The notes under the pieces were generated by a model that worked only from the letters and a program-made list of their open reading frames with translations, did no database searches and had not been told where the DNA came from. Positions 50,281 through 59,314 of a stretch of DNA of 64,000 bases are shown piece by piece. Position 1 is the stretch's first letter. Every line of letters begins with the position of its first letter. A program made the position numbers and the translations under genes. Source of the stretch: Cumulibacter soli (lineage in GTDB: Bacteria > Actinomycetota > Actinomycetes > Mycobacteriales > Antricoccaceae); contig NZ_SMSG01000007.1 of NCBI RefSeq assembly GCF_004382795.1, positions 151,198 to 215,197 of the forward strand, in the 5' to 3' direction.

Positions 50281-52173
50281 TCAGTATCGAGCGTTGCGAT
50301 TGGTCCGCTCGCTCAGCGGACGGTGCTCGAGAACGTCGTAATAGTCGCCTTCGGTGAGTTTCTCCCCGCACCATTTCGGGTACACGTTCTGGTCATATTG
50401 GTGGAAGTCGGTGCACTCTCGCACAGGTTGCATCGTCACGGGAAGATCCCAGTCACGGTCGGCGTCGATCCTCGTGGGGTCGGCGCGATCCCACGTTCCG
50501 CGCACTGTCATCGGTTCTTCGATCAGCCTCGTGTCGTCGATTAGTCGATCCACCAACTGTGTTTCTGGTAGGGATCGAGGGATCCGGTCACTGCTGTACT
50601 GATCGCGATGCTGCGCCGTGATCTGGTGCCCGCCAACGCGGGTGAACGTGTAGCCGCGGGACTGCTTGTTCTTGGTGATAGTGATACTGGCGGCGTGCAC
50701 CAGCACGTGGTGGTGCTGGCACAACAGAATCATCGCCTCGATGTCCGTGACCCCGCCGAGACTCCATGGCTGCAGGTGATGGGCGTGTAGCCGTACGGCC
50801 CGCACACATCCCGGGAATCGGCAGGTTTCATCCCGAGCCATCATCGCGCGCCGCTGCGCCTTAGAGGCGAACCGCCGCTCGCGGCCCAGGTGCAGCACCT
50901 CGCCGGTCTGGTCATCGGAGACGAGAACTTGCACGAGGCCCGTGCAGGCAATACGCGCCGCCGTCGTGGCCGACACGGCACCGGTCTGCTCGATCCACGC
51001 CGACGGCCGCGTCTCCGGGGAGTACGGCGAGGAATCACGCGTGCTCAGGTGCGAGGCGGGCGTAGGCGTTCCCGCGGGAACGCCCGCGCCCTGTTGAGCG
51101 CCCAGGTCCTGATGAGCGCACGGAGGCAGTTGCGCGCATGCGACCTCCGCGCCGACCTGCGCTTCACCCTCTGGCTCGGCGTGTCTCTGGAGGGTCCCCG
51201 CAGTTACCGCAGCTGCGGTGGCGGCGTACTCGCTGGCCGAAACATGTACGACGACAAGGTCGCGGTCTTCCCCGGAGGTGTCGGCAGGACCGGCCGCTAG
51301 GTAGCCGCGGGCAACGTCCAACAGGGCATCAACCCTCGCGTAGGTCGGCGCGGCCTCCTGCTGGTCGCCTCGAACGTCACTAGTCGGTGCCGCCGCACCC
51401 TCCCCGCCATCGCCCGCGCTCGCCGCGCCGGTGTCGCCCGCATCTGCAGCACCTAGAGTTTCGCTGGCCGTTTCGCTGCTGGCACCGAGACCGTCATCCT
51501 CGAGGGCGAGGCGTGTTTGGGCGCGAGCGCGTTGCTGCTCGGTGCGGTAACGCGTGGTCGCGGAATCGAGTGCTGCGATCAGGACAGCGGCTTCCTCGGC
51601 CGGATACACCGCGTTCAGAATCACCGACCCATCCGGCTGGTGACGGAACGACAGCGCACGCGCCTTCTCCAGCACTAAGCGGTTAGTCCGCCCGGCGCGG
51701 TATCCACGGACCGCTCGTTCGAGCTGGGCAGCCGTCCAGTTCCGCGCGCACTCCACTAATTTGCCTTCGTCGATCACCCCAACGAGGCGGGTGCATTCTC
51801 GCACCTTCGAAAACGACAACGCGCCACGGCCGAACTCGTCCGCGAGGAGCGGCATCTTACGCAGCGCGCGGGCAATCCGGACGTGTTCACGCGCGGTACC
51901 GCTACTCATTGAGCACGCGTACGCCAACCATTGGGCCGTGGACATGTCCGACCGCAGTCCGTCCGGTCCGCGGCGCGCATCAAATACACCGACCATCTCT
52001 ACCCACGCCGCCGTGACGGCCGCGACGCGCGCGGCACCCGCGGAAATCTGCGCCCCGAGTTCCACAGCCGAGTCGTAATCAAGGGCAGGTAATGCCGTCG
52101 GCTCATCCTCAGCAGCATCCGACACCGTATCCTCGCAGGTCACCATCGGATTCTCGAGGATCGTGATTGTCAT
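50281..52173 (-). CDS. DUF222/13E12-type protein with HNH endonuclease domain
   Basis: A 630-residue protein. DUF222 covers about 30-330 (LAYACSMSSGTAREHVRIAR, FSKVRECTRLVGVIDEGKL), with low-complexity Ala/Gly/Asp linkers at about 220-270 and 320-370. The C-terminal HNH nuclease (about 447-490) reads CRFPGCVRAVRLHAHHLQPW, then MILLCQHHHVLVH. Relatives form repeated families in actinobacteria (the REP13E12 genes of mycobacteria) and are linked with mobile DNA or group II introns. A palindrome repeat lies inside the second linker. The start ATG 52173 fits the conserved region; MTITILENPM is the N-terminus. Confidence 0.88.
   Translation of the reverse strand: MTITILENPMVTCEDTVSDAAEDEPTALPALDYDSAVELGAQISAGAARVAAVTAAWVEMVGVFDARRGPDGLRSDMSTAQWLAYACSMSSGTAREHVRIARALRKMPLLADEFGRGALSFSKVRECTRLVGVIDEGKLVECARNWTAAQLERAVRGYRAGRTNRLVLEKARALSFRHQPDGSVILNAVYPAEEAAVLIAALDSATTRYRTEQQRARAQTRLALEDDGLGASSETASETLGAADAGDTGAASAGDGGEGAAAPTSDVRGDQQEAAPTYARVDALLDVARGYLAAGPADTSGEDRDLVVVHVSASEYAATAAAVTAGTLQRHAEPEGEAQVGAEVACAQLPPCAHQDLGAQQGAGVPAGTPTPASHLSTRDSSPYSPETRPSAWIEQTGAVSATTAARIACTGLVQVLVSDDQTGEVLHLGRERRFASKAQRRAMMARDETCRFPGCVRAVRLHAHHLQPWSLGGVTDIEAMILLCQHHHVLVHAASITITKNKQSRGYTFTRVGGHQITAQHRDQYSSDRIPRSLPETQLVDRLIDDTRLIEEPMTVRGTWDRADPTRIDADRDWDLPVTMQPVRECTDFHQYDQNVYPKWCGEKLTEGDYYDVLEHRPLSERTNRNARY
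51065..51084. repeat. 20-bp perfect palindrome (copy 2)
   Basis: GGCGTTCCCGCGGGAACGCC lies within the DUF222 coding sequence, coding a Val-Pro-Ala-Gly-Thr-Pro piece of the variable linker. It is identical to the core of the palindrome at 50203-50222. Confidence 0.8.
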
Positions 52174-52301
52174 ACTGCCCCACCCCTGGCGTCTAGATCA
52201 CTGTGATACTTGCGATCCACGCTAACAACATGCACTGACAACTTTCCGATCCGAGCGACCGAATCCACGCGAAGACAAACGATCGGCAGTAACGTCGAGA
52301 G

Positions 52302-52868
52302 ATGACCGCCGACGTGATTATCGTGACCGGACCGCCTGGCGCCGGGAAGTCGACAACAGCCCGCGCGCTCGCGGCGAAGTATCCGCGCTCAGTCCACCTG
52401 CATACCGACGACTTCTGGCGCTACATCGCCGCTGGGGCCATCGCGCCGTACCTACCCGAATCAGACGCGCAGAATCAGGTCGTCATGCGGGTTATCTCCC
52501 GCGCCGCCTATACGTATGCCGCGGGTGGGTTTGTCACCGTGGTCGACGGAGTCGTGGGCCCCTGGATGCTCGGCACCTTTCTTGATGCGAGTGATAACAG
52601 CGATCTACCACCGTTGCACTACGTGGTACTGCGACCCGGTCGCGAGGAGACAGTGCGCCGGGCAATCGCTCGTTCCGAGCCAGAGGCGCTCATCGACCCC
52701 GGCCCCGTCGACTCGATGTGGCAACAGTTCGCCGACCTGGGCGCATTGGAGTCGCACGTCATCGACACGACGAGCCATGGCCCGGCCGACACTCTGCAAG
52801 CGGTCACCGACGCGGTCAAGAGCGGGCGCTACCGACTGAGTTCCGCACCGCAGCGCGCTGAGGGGTGA
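52302..52868 (+). CDS. P-loop kinase-like protein
   Basis: A 188-residue AAA-type ATP-binding protein. Walker A is TGPPGAGKST (9-18), LHTDDFWRYI is a likely substrate or Mg site, VVDGVVGPW the Walker B region and RPGREETVRRAI the lid. The size and motifs resemble chloramphenicol phosphotransferase- or zeta toxin-like small kinases, but no antitoxin gene is adjacent and the substrate is unknown. ATG 52302 is used. Confidence 0.8.
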   Translation: MTADVIIVTGPPGAGKSTTARALAAKYPRSVHLHTDDFWRYIAAGAIAPYLPESDAQNQVVMRVISRAAYTYAAGGFVTVVDGVVGPWMLGTFLDASDNSDLPPLHYVVLRPGREETVRRAIARSEPEALIDPGPVDSMWQQFADLGALESHVIDTTSHGPADTLQAVTDAVKSGRYRLSSAPQRAEG

Positions 52869-52896
52869 CCACCGACGAACGGCATCGCACAGACAA

Positions 52897-52930
52897 CTCG
52901 CTCCGGCCGTTATGAGACGGCCGGAGCGAG
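52897..52930. terminator. bidirectional terminator between converging genes
   Basis: CTCGCTCCGGCCGT and ACGGCCGGAGCGAG form a perfect 14-bp stem with loop TATGAG, between the P-loop kinase gene (+) and the phosphodiesterase gene (-). Confidence 0.85.
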
Positions 52931-52943
52931 GAAGGGTGCGCGG

Positions 52944-54098
52944 CTACTTCGAGGCCATGTACTGCTCGACCGCGAGGACACCGATGTCTGGGTTATCGGT
53001 GAACAAACCGTCGATTCCGGTCTCCAGGTATGCCTTCATTTCCTCTAGGATCTTGCCGTAATCGGCTGGATTCGAGCCATTGCGGTAGTCCACCGGCAGG
53101 AAGGTGTTCTCTGCACGGAAGGTGTACGGGTGTACGACGAGGCCGGCCTCGTGCGCATCCGCAACCAACGATGTCGGCTCACCCAGCGCGCCGTCGGCCT
53201 CACGCGGAATCACCTGGTCTTTCACCGGTCCGATGCCGGTCACAAACTCAGAGATCTCCGCCAAGCCTTCCGGGCTAACTAGGTCGGCGTACGTCCGCTC
53301 ATCCCCGGTCGATTCCAGGTCGTACGGCGCTCCGCTCGCGCTGGTCAGGAATGCCGACGGCGTCTTCAGGCCAAGTTCGGTACGCAGCTGCTGCAGGTTG
53401 GTCAGCTCGAACGACTGCACGATCACCGGCGCCTTCGCCTTGTTCAGTTGGTGGTCCTTCAGCGCCGCGACGACACCCGGCTCAAGCGAAAGACCGATCG
53501 ACTGGAAGTACGTCGGATGCTTCGTCTCCGGGTACACGCCGATCTTCCGCCCGAGTTCTTTGCTCAATTGTTCGCGCAACTCGAGCACCTCGTCGAACGT
53601 CGGCACCTCAAACTGACCGTCATAGATAGTATTCTGCTGACGCTCCTTGGGCAGCCTTTCCTTGGCCCGCAAGGTCTTTAGTTCGGCGAGGGTGAAATCC
53701 TCGGTGAACCAGCCCGTGATCTCCTTACCGTCGATCACCTTCGTCGTCTTGCGATCGGCGAACTCAGGATGATCGGCGACGTCGGTAGTGCCACCGATTT
53801 CGTTCTCGTGCCGGGCGACCAGTACGCCGTCCTTGGTGGATACGAGGTCGGGCTCGATGAAGTCGGCGCCCAGCTTTGCGGCTAGTTCGTACGACGCGAG
53901 CGTGTGTTCGGGGCGGTACCCCGACGCACCGCGATGCCCGACAACCACTGGTGCCACGCTGGTCCCCTTATCTGGCTTCCCCTTCGACGGTGCAGCGTCG
54001 GCAGGTGACACCAGCAGCGTCGCGACCAAAGCGGCTATCACCACGAAGATCAGCCCGGTGATGGTGCGTCCGGAATTCTTAACGATTGAGTTCTCCAT
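52944..54098 (-). CDS. glycerophosphodiester phosphodiesterase, secreted
   Basis: A 384-residue GlpQ-type enzyme, releasing sn-glycerol 3-phosphate from glycerophosphodiesters outside the cell. ATG 54098 gives a signal or anchor segment (LIFVVIAALVATLLVSPADA). The catalytic motifs are VVVGHRGASGYRPEHT and FIEPDLVSTKDGVLVARHE (general-base His, Glu and Asp metal ligands). HPTYFQSIGLSLEP and VIVQSFELTNLQQLR are conserved, and GLFTDNPDIGV ends the barrel. An upstream start at 54149 would add residues without signal-peptide character. Confidence 0.9.
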   Translation of the reverse strand: MENSIVKNSGRTITGLIFVVIAALVATLLVSPADAAPSKGKPDKGTSVAPVVVGHRGASGYRPEHTLASYELAAKLGADFIEPDLVSTKDGVLVARHENEIGGTTDVADHPEFADRKTTKVIDGKEITGWFTEDFTLAELKTLRAKERLPKERQQNTIYDGQFEVPTFDEVLELREQLSKELGRKIGVYPETKHPTYFQSIGLSLEPGVVAALKDHQLNKAKAPVIVQSFELTNLQQLRTELGLKTPSAFLTSASGAPYDLESTGDERTYADLVSPEGLAEISEFVTGIGPVKDQVIPREADGALGEPTSLVADAHEAGLVVHPYTFRAENTFLPVDYRNGSNPADYGKILEEMKAYLETGIDGLFTDNPDIGVLAVEQYMASK

Positions 54099-54183
54099 AG
54101 AACCAGCGCAGTGGGTCTGGCTAAACACCAGCCCACGATCAGTGGTCACCTAGGGGACGGGCACGGTAAATCTCGCTGGCGCT

Positions 54184-55605
54184 TCACGCCGACTTTTCAT
54201 TGAGATACCGCAGTGCCGCTCCGGCAGCATGAAACCCGCACATTCCGTGTACGCCGCCCCCCGGCGGCGTTGCCGAGGAACACAGGTAAACACCTGGAAC
54301 CCCTGCGCTGTAGGGATTCGCGGCGAGCCGCGGCCGCAGCACGATTTGCCGCGCGGTGTTTGCGCCAACGCCGATATCGCCGCCGATGTAGTTCGCGTTG
54401 TACGACTCGATCGCCGCCGTCGAACGCACGTGGGTGGCCACGATCTGGCCCGATACCCCGGGCGCGAATCGCTCGAGTTGCCGCACGACCAGCTCGGTCG
54501 CATCCGCCGCCCCATTGGGTACGTGCGCGTAGGTCCACAACGGATTGACGCCGTCGGCCGATCGCGACGGATCTGCCAGGAACTGCTGGCCGACGAGGAC
54601 GAACGGGTCGTCCGGCATCTGCCCGGTGCCGGTCTTTTTCTCCGCTGCGGCGATCTCGGCGAGCGTGCCGCCCAGATGCACGGTCCCGGCGCGGCGACAT
54701 TCCTCGTTTGTCCACGGCACTTCCCCGCGCAGGGCAAACTCGACCTTGTGCACGGCCGGGCCATAAGTGAACCGCTGGTAGGCCCGCCGCACCCGCCGGG
54801 GCATCCGCTCCCCGAGGATCGACGCAGCGGCGCGCGGCGACGTGGCCAGCAGCACGACATCCGCATCCCCGAGTTCACCCACATTCGTGACCTCTCGGCC
54901 TGTCTCGATCGTCCCGCCGTACGACGCCAGCGCGGCGGCGAGTGCATCGGTGATCGCGCGCGACCCGCCCTCGGCGGCAGGCCAGCCGCCGACGTGCCCG
55001 GCAGCGCCGAGCATGATCCCGACCGCGCTGGACAACGGGCGGTCCAACCGGCCGAGCTGATGAGCGGCGATCCCAGCAAACAATCCCTTCGCCTGCTGTG
55101 TAGTGAATCTGCGAGCCAGCACCGGCACTGGCCACACGGCCCGCAACCCGAACCTCGCGAGCGTGATGGGATGGTTCGGAATCTTCAGAACTGGACCAAG
55201 TACGTCTTCGGCCAACCGGTCGAAGGTACGCGCGACCGGTCCGAAAATCTGCCGCCACGCCTTTCCGTCGACGCCGAGGCCGTCGGCGGTGCGATCGATA
55301 TCGCGCCACATCACCCCTGCCGTACCGTCATCGAGCGGGTGCGCCATCTCGATCTCCGGCCAACGCCAGCGCAATCCATGCTCCTCGAGCCGCAAGGCCC
55401 GAAACGCGGGTGACAGAACCCCGGTCGGGTGGAAGGCCGAGCAGTCGTCATGCAGCACGCCCGGCAACGTCAACTCCGACGTGCGGGTCCCTCCCCCGAT
55501 TCGGTCTGCAGATTCCACGACTCGGACGTCATGTCCGACGCGCGCCATCCGTACCGCCGCGGTCAGGCCGTTCGGTCCACTGCCCACCACTACCACCTTG
55601 GCCAT
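54184..55605 (-). CDS. CrtI/PYROXD2-like FAD-dependent oxidoreductase
   Basis: A 473-residue flavoprotein of the phytoene-desaturase fold. The dinucleotide motif is VVVGSGPNGLTAAVRMARVG with ESADRIGGGTRTSEL behind it. GGWPAAEGGSRAITDALAAA lies mid-protein and a C-terminal FAD motif, PGVYLCSSATPPGGGVHGM, near the end. Neighbouring carotenoid genes are absent, so a desaturase role is unlikely; PYROXD2-like enzymes are a better match. It is divergent from the acyl-CoA synthetase gene by 75 bp. Confidence 0.88.
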   Translation of the reverse strand: MAKVVVVGSGPNGLTAAVRMARVGHDVRVVESADRIGGGTRTSELTLPGVLHDDCSAFHPTGVLSPAFRALRLEEHGLRWRWPEIEMAHPLDDGTAGVMWRDIDRTADGLGVDGKAWRQIFGPVARTFDRLAEDVLGPVLKIPNHPITLARFGLRAVWPVPVLARRFTTQQAKGLFAGIAAHQLGRLDRPLSSAVGIMLGAAGHVGGWPAAEGGSRAITDALAAALASYGGTIETGREVTNVGELGDADVVLLATSPRAAASILGERMPRRVRRAYQRFTYGPAVHKVEFALRGEVPWTNEECRRAGTVHLGGTLAEIAAAEKKTGTGQMPDDPFVLVGQQFLADPSRSADGVNPLWTYAHVPNGAADATELVVRQLERFAPGVSGQIVATHVRSTAAIESYNANYIGGDIGVGANTARQIVLRPRLAANPYSAGVPGVYLCSSATPPGGGVHGMCGFHAAGAALRYLNEKSA

Positions 55606-55680
55606 GGTTCACCTCCGTACTCACCAACCTAGCCGCGAACGGCCGGACTCTAAACTCGAGAAAACGATTGGAGCCCGCCG

Positions 55681-57243
55681 ATGTCCGCCCTCATCCCAGT
55701 CACGTTGCGTGACCTCAATATCGACGCGTACGACAAGTTCGCGACCAAACCGGTCATCGTCGCCGACGGTAAGACGTGGACCTACGCCGAGGTCGCCCGT
55801 GAGGCCAACAGAGTCGCGAACACGTTGATCGCGCTCGGTATCGCGCCGGGCGAACGCGTCGCGGTGATGATGTCCAACTGCGCCGAGTACGTCATCGCCG
55901 AGCAGGCCCTGATCCGCGCTGGGATCGCGCTGGTGCCGTTGAACGACATGCTCAGCGACGATGAGCGTCGTCACATATTGCAGGATTCGAACAGCCGCGC
56001 AGCGCTCGTCACCCGCTCCCAACTGGCCCCCGCTGTTGAGATGCTGCGGCAGAGCGACGAACTCGAGCGCGTGGTGCTCGTCGACGACGGCGGCGAGGTT
56101 CCCGAGGGCGTGGAACTCTGGTCGACGTTCCTGGCGGACGCCGCCGAGACCCTCCCAGACGTTGCAGTGCAACCGGAGACCATCAGCCGGATCAGTTACA
56201 CCGGCGGTACGACCGGAAAGCCCAAGGGCGTCGTACACAATCAGCACACCTTCGGCACGACCGTCCTCGCGCACCTATCCGAGATGGATCTGCGCGATGA
56301 CGACGTACTGCTCGCAACCTCACCGATGCCGCACGCCGTAGGTCTGCTGCAGATGGCCGCCGCCATCAAGGGCGTCAAGACCTACGTCGAACGCGGGTTC
56401 GACCTCGATGGCGTCCTCGATCGAATCGAGAACGACGGCGCCAGCTACCTCTTCCTGGTGCCCACGATGATCTATCGACTGCTGGACAAGGTCGTCGCCG
56501 AGCCCGCCCGTAACCTGGCCGCGTTGCGCACCATCGTGTACGGCGCCGCACCTATCACCACCGACCGCCTCGCCCAGGGCTTGGACCTGCTCGGCCCGGT
56601 GTTCATGCAGCTCTACGGGCAGACCGAATGCCCGAACTGGATCACCCGCCTCACCCGGGTTGATCACACCACCGACCCGGCGAAAGCCCACCTACTGAAG
56701 AGCTGTGGTCGCGCGACCCCGATGGTGCGGGTGCGGATCGTCGACGGCGACAACAATCCGGTGCCGAACGGCACGACCGGTGAGGTCGCACTGCAGTCGC
56801 CGTACCAGATGGTCGGCTATCACGATCGCCCCGACGCGACCGAGAAAACGCTGCGCGGCGGATGGCTGCACACTGGCGATATGGGCTATCTGGACGATGA
56901 CGGCTACGTGTACCTCGTCGACCGCAAAAACGACATGATCATCAGTGGCGGGATGAACGTGTACTCGACCGCCGTGGAGAATGCGATATCAGCCCAGGAC
57001 GGAATCGCCCAGGTCGCGGTCGTTGGTATCGAACACCCCGACTGGGGCGAAGCGGTCGTGGCGTACGTCGTCCCCGCCGACGGAGCGCACATCGATCCGC
57101 AGGGCATCATCGACGGCACGCGATCGACCCTGGCGCGTTACGAGGTCCCCAAATCGGTCGTGGAAATCGAGGCGCTGCCAGTGACCAGCGTCGGCAAGAT
57201 CGACAAGAAGAAGCTTCGCGCGGCCTGGCCCGGCTGGCAATAA
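55681..57243 (+). CDS. AMP-dependent acyl-CoA synthetase/ligase
   Basis: A 520-residue adenylate-forming enzyme. The ATP motif is YTGGTTGKPKGVVHN (about 178-192). QLYGQTECPNW, the hinge GWLHTGDMGYLDDDGYVYLVD, RKNDMIISGGMNVYSTAVE and the catalytic Lys in TSVGKIDKKKLR (about 505-516) are all present. It activates a carboxylic acid as its CoA thioester; chain length is not readable. ATG 55681 follows TGGAG. A small VOC gene follows by 33 bp. Confidence 0.92.
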   Translation: MSALIPVTLRDLNIDAYDKFATKPVIVADGKTWTYAEVAREANRVANTLIALGIAPGERVAVMMSNCAEYVIAEQALIRAGIALVPLNDMLSDDERRHILQDSNSRAALVTRSQLAPAVEMLRQSDELERVVLVDDGGEVPEGVELWSTFLADAAETLPDVAVQPETISRISYTGGTTGKPKGVVHNQHTFGTTVLAHLSEMDLRDDDVLLATSPMPHAVGLLQMAAAIKGVKTYVERGFDLDGVLDRIENDGASYLFLVPTMIYRLLDKVVAEPARNLAALRTIVYGAAPITTDRLAQGLDLLGPVFMQLYGQTECPNWITRLTRVDHTTDPAKAHLLKSCGRATPMVRVRIVDGDNNPVPNGTTGEVALQSPYQMVGYHDRPDATEKTLRGGWLHTGDMGYLDDDGYVYLVDRKNDMIISGGMNVYSTAVENAISAQDGIAQVAVVGIEHPDWGEAVVAYVVPADGAHIDPQGIIDGTRSTLARYEVPKSVVEIEALPVTSVGKIDKKKLRAAWPGWQ

Positions 57244-57276
57244 CAAACAGGCAGTTCCAGAGAAGGAGATCGACCG

Positions 57277-57666
57277 ATGGACGTCCTGAGCAGCCGAGTC
57301 TTGCTGCGCCCCACCGACCTCGAGCGCAGTCAACGCTTCTACCGCGACACCCTCGGTTTGGCGGTGATGCGCGAGTTCGGACCGCCCGATCGACCGGGAA
57401 TGGTGTTCTACCTCGGGAACGGACAGCTTGAGGTCGCCGGCCGCGGGACGGATCCGGCCCACACGACATCACTGTGGATCCAAGTCCGGGATGTAGCCGC
57501 CGAGATCGACCGGATTCAGGGACTCGGGTGGCCGATCGTGCGCGAGCCGAAACGTGAATTCTGGGGGCTGATCGAGGCCTGGATAGCTGACCCGGACGGC
57601 GTTCCGATCGTGCTGGTACAGATTCCTGAGGACCACCCGCTACGTCGCGATCAGCGCGACCTATAA
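57277..57666 (+). CDS. VOC-family (glyoxalase/bleomycin resistance) protein
   Basis: A 129-residue single-domain VOC protein: RVLLRPTDLERSQRFYRDTLGLAVMREFG, then GMVFYLGNGQLEVAG and the final metal-type Glu region FWGLIEAWIADPDGVPIVLVQ. ATG 57277 has GAAGGAG upstream. It probably forms an operon with the acyl-CoA synthetase. Substrate unknown. Confidence 0.88.
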   Translation: MDVLSSRVLLRPTDLERSQRFYRDTLGLAVMREFGPPDRPGMVFYLGNGQLEVAGRGTDPAHTTSLWIQVRDVAAEIDRIQGLGWPIVREPKREFWGLIEAWIADPDGVPIVLVQIPEDHPLRRDQRDL

Positions 57667-57697
57667 CCAGCACGAGCGCCACCAGACGCACATACGA

Positions 57698-57736
57698 CTG
57701 CGGCGGGCCGCGCCTCAAGGGCCCGACCCGCCGCAG
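57698..57736. terminator. bidirectional terminator
   Basis: CTGCGGCGGG (57698-57707) pairs with CCCGCCGCAG (57727-57736), and the inner bases partly continue the stem. It lies between converging VOC and GlpR-like genes. Confidence 0.75.
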
Positions 57737-57752
57737 CGGAGAACTCAGCAAC

Positions 57753-58592
57753 TTACATGGCGGGGCGAATACGGCCGTCCTCGTCGTCGTAGTCAAGATC
57801 AGCGGACGACGCGCGCTCGTAGTCGTCATCCCAGTCGTAGTAGTCCCGCGAATCCTGGTATTCCGAATAGTGCCGACGCCCGGACAGATCGACCGCGTCG
57901 GATACCGGCGAACCACCGAGGTCGAACAACTCGGGGTCCTCGTCGTCCAGCTGTACCGGTTCGAGTTCGCTGACCGGCCCGGCGGCGACAAACGCGTTCG
58001 CGGCGAGGCTGGACTGCGAAGCAGTGCTATCGCGGTGCAGCACGTCGGGACGCGCGCGGTTGGCGCGGATCTCGCGGGTGAGCCGACGCTCCTCCTCGCG
58101 ACGCGTTTCGTTACGCAGATGCACCAAGTAGGCGACGGTCGCGACACCGGACGCCGCCGCGATCACCCAGGTCCACGACCCGGCAAACAGTGCGAGCGCG
58201 AGCGTAAGGACGACGACCCCAACGAGAATGAGCAAGGTCTGCCGACGGCGCTGCATGATCTGCTGGCGCGCCGAATCGGTACGTCGCGGCTGCCGAGGCC
58301 GTTCACGTTCGGGTTCTTCGTACATAGGCTCGGAATCGATCAGACGTCCATGCACGGCGGTATCCACGGTGTCATCGAAATCGTGCGAGGGGGAAGACTC
58401 GCGTGCGCTCATCGGAAGGCTCCTTTGCTGCCGGCCGGTTGCCTTGGTCTTTCGGTGTAATACGCGCGCCGACGACGTGTCGTTGTCGCGAATCACGGAT
58501 TCAACTACGGTGTCGCGTCGAGTGAGCACCATGGGAACAAGGACGACGAACCAGGCGAGCACCACCGCCGCCAAGAACACCCCTGATCCCAC
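57753..58592 (-). CDS. GlpR-like membrane protein (partner of Glp)
   Basis: A 279-residue protein starting at GTG 58592, six bases after AGGAGG. The N-terminal helix (FLAAVVLAWFVVLVPMVLTR), a cytoplasmic linker with SARESSPSHDFDDTVDTAVHGR, then two further helices (TLLILVGVVVLTLALALFAG and WTWVIAAASGVATVAYLVHL) precede a long acidic Tyr/Asp-rich tail. Order with rimJ-like, moeA-like and galU genes matches Rv0996 and corynebacterial GlpR, the membrane receptor of Glp at the division site. Assignment rests on synteny and topology. Confidence 0.72.
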   Translation of the reverse strand: MGSGVFLAAVVLAWFVVLVPMVLTRRDTVVESVIRDNDTSSARVLHRKTKATGRQQRSLPMSARESSPSHDFDDTVDTAVHGRLIDSEPMYEEPERERPRQPRRTDSARQQIMQRRRQTLLILVGVVVLTLALALFAGSWTWVIAAASGVATVAYLVHLRNETRREEERRLTREIRANRARPDVLHRDSTASQSSLAANAFVAAGPVSELEPVQLDDEDPELFDLGGSPVSDAVDLSGRRHYSEYQDSRDYYDWDDDYERASSADLDYDDEDGRIRPAM

Positions 58593-58704
58593 AAGTAACC
58601 TCCTGTCACACCCGTCACGCACTGACTAGTTAACGCGACATCCGTCAGCGGACGGGCCAGGCGCGCCGCACAGTCAGCGGATTCATCCCTTCGAACGACG
58701 ACGA

Positions 58705-59313
58705 CTAACCGTCGGCCAACAATGCGTTCAACGGCGTCAGGTCATCATCGGTGGTCAACGAGTAGCCGAGGTGATCCCGCCACTTCCCATTTATATCTAG
58801 GTAGTCACGATAGTGGGCCTCGAGGCGCATACCGAGTTTCTCCGCGATGCGGATCGACGCTGTATTTTCCGGCGCGATCGCCGCATGGACCCGGTGCAGG
58901 CCGACGTCAAAGGAGTACCGCACGGCGAGCGCCACGGCGACCGCGGCGATGCCGCGCCCCGCGACCGCCTCATCGACCCAATAGCCAAGGTCCGCGGTAC
59001 GCGCAGGCCCCCACTGGATGGGGCCAACATTCACCTGGCCCACGAGCGCGCCACGGTGTTCGATCACGAAGGGCAACAGTCGCGACTCCGCCGCTGCGAT
59101 TCGCGTATCGCGCCGTAACCGGTAGAAAGCCATGTACGAGTGTCGATCGGTCCAGCTCAACTCGCTGGTCGGATCCCAGGGCTTGAGCCAGTCTCGGTTG
59201 CGCAGCCGCACCGATCGCCACGCGCCCGTATCGGAGTAACGCAGCGGACGCAACGTACACCGCTCGTGCTCGATCCGCACCGGCCACAACTTGCCCCGAC
59301 CGCCGGGGCCCAT
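58705..59313 (-). CDS. RimJ/RimL-like GNAT acetyltransferase
   Basis: A 202-residue acetyltransferase: RIEHERCTLRPLRYSDTGAW, then GQVNVGPIQW, the acetyl-CoA loop YWVDEAVAGRGIAAVAVALAV, and HAAIAPENTASIRIAEKLGM. In the conserved actinobacterial cluster it sits between the moeA-like and glpR-like genes (Rv0995 in M. tuberculosis). It probably acetylates protein N-termini; target unknown. It starts one base after the stop region of the moeA-like gene, so they form an operon. Confidence 0.88.
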   Translation of the reverse strand: MGPGGRGKLWPVRIEHERCTLRPLRYSDTGAWRSVRLRNRDWLKPWDPTSELSWTDRHSYMAFYRLRRDTRIAAAESRLLPFVIEHRGALVGQVNVGPIQWGPARTADLGYWVDEAVAGRGIAAVAVALAVRYSFDVGLHRVHAAIAPENTASIRIAEKLGMRLEAHYRDYLDINGKWRDHLGYSLTTDDDLTPLNALLADG

Positions 59314-59314
59314 C

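Noticed and set aside
52302..52868. Zeta-toxin of a toxin-antitoxin pair
   Set aside because: Only the P-loop is shared; no antitoxin-like small gene is adjacent.
54184..55605. Carotenoid phytoene desaturase
   Set aside because: The fold matches, but there are no carotenoid genes around it and the sequence is nearer PYROXD2-like proteins.
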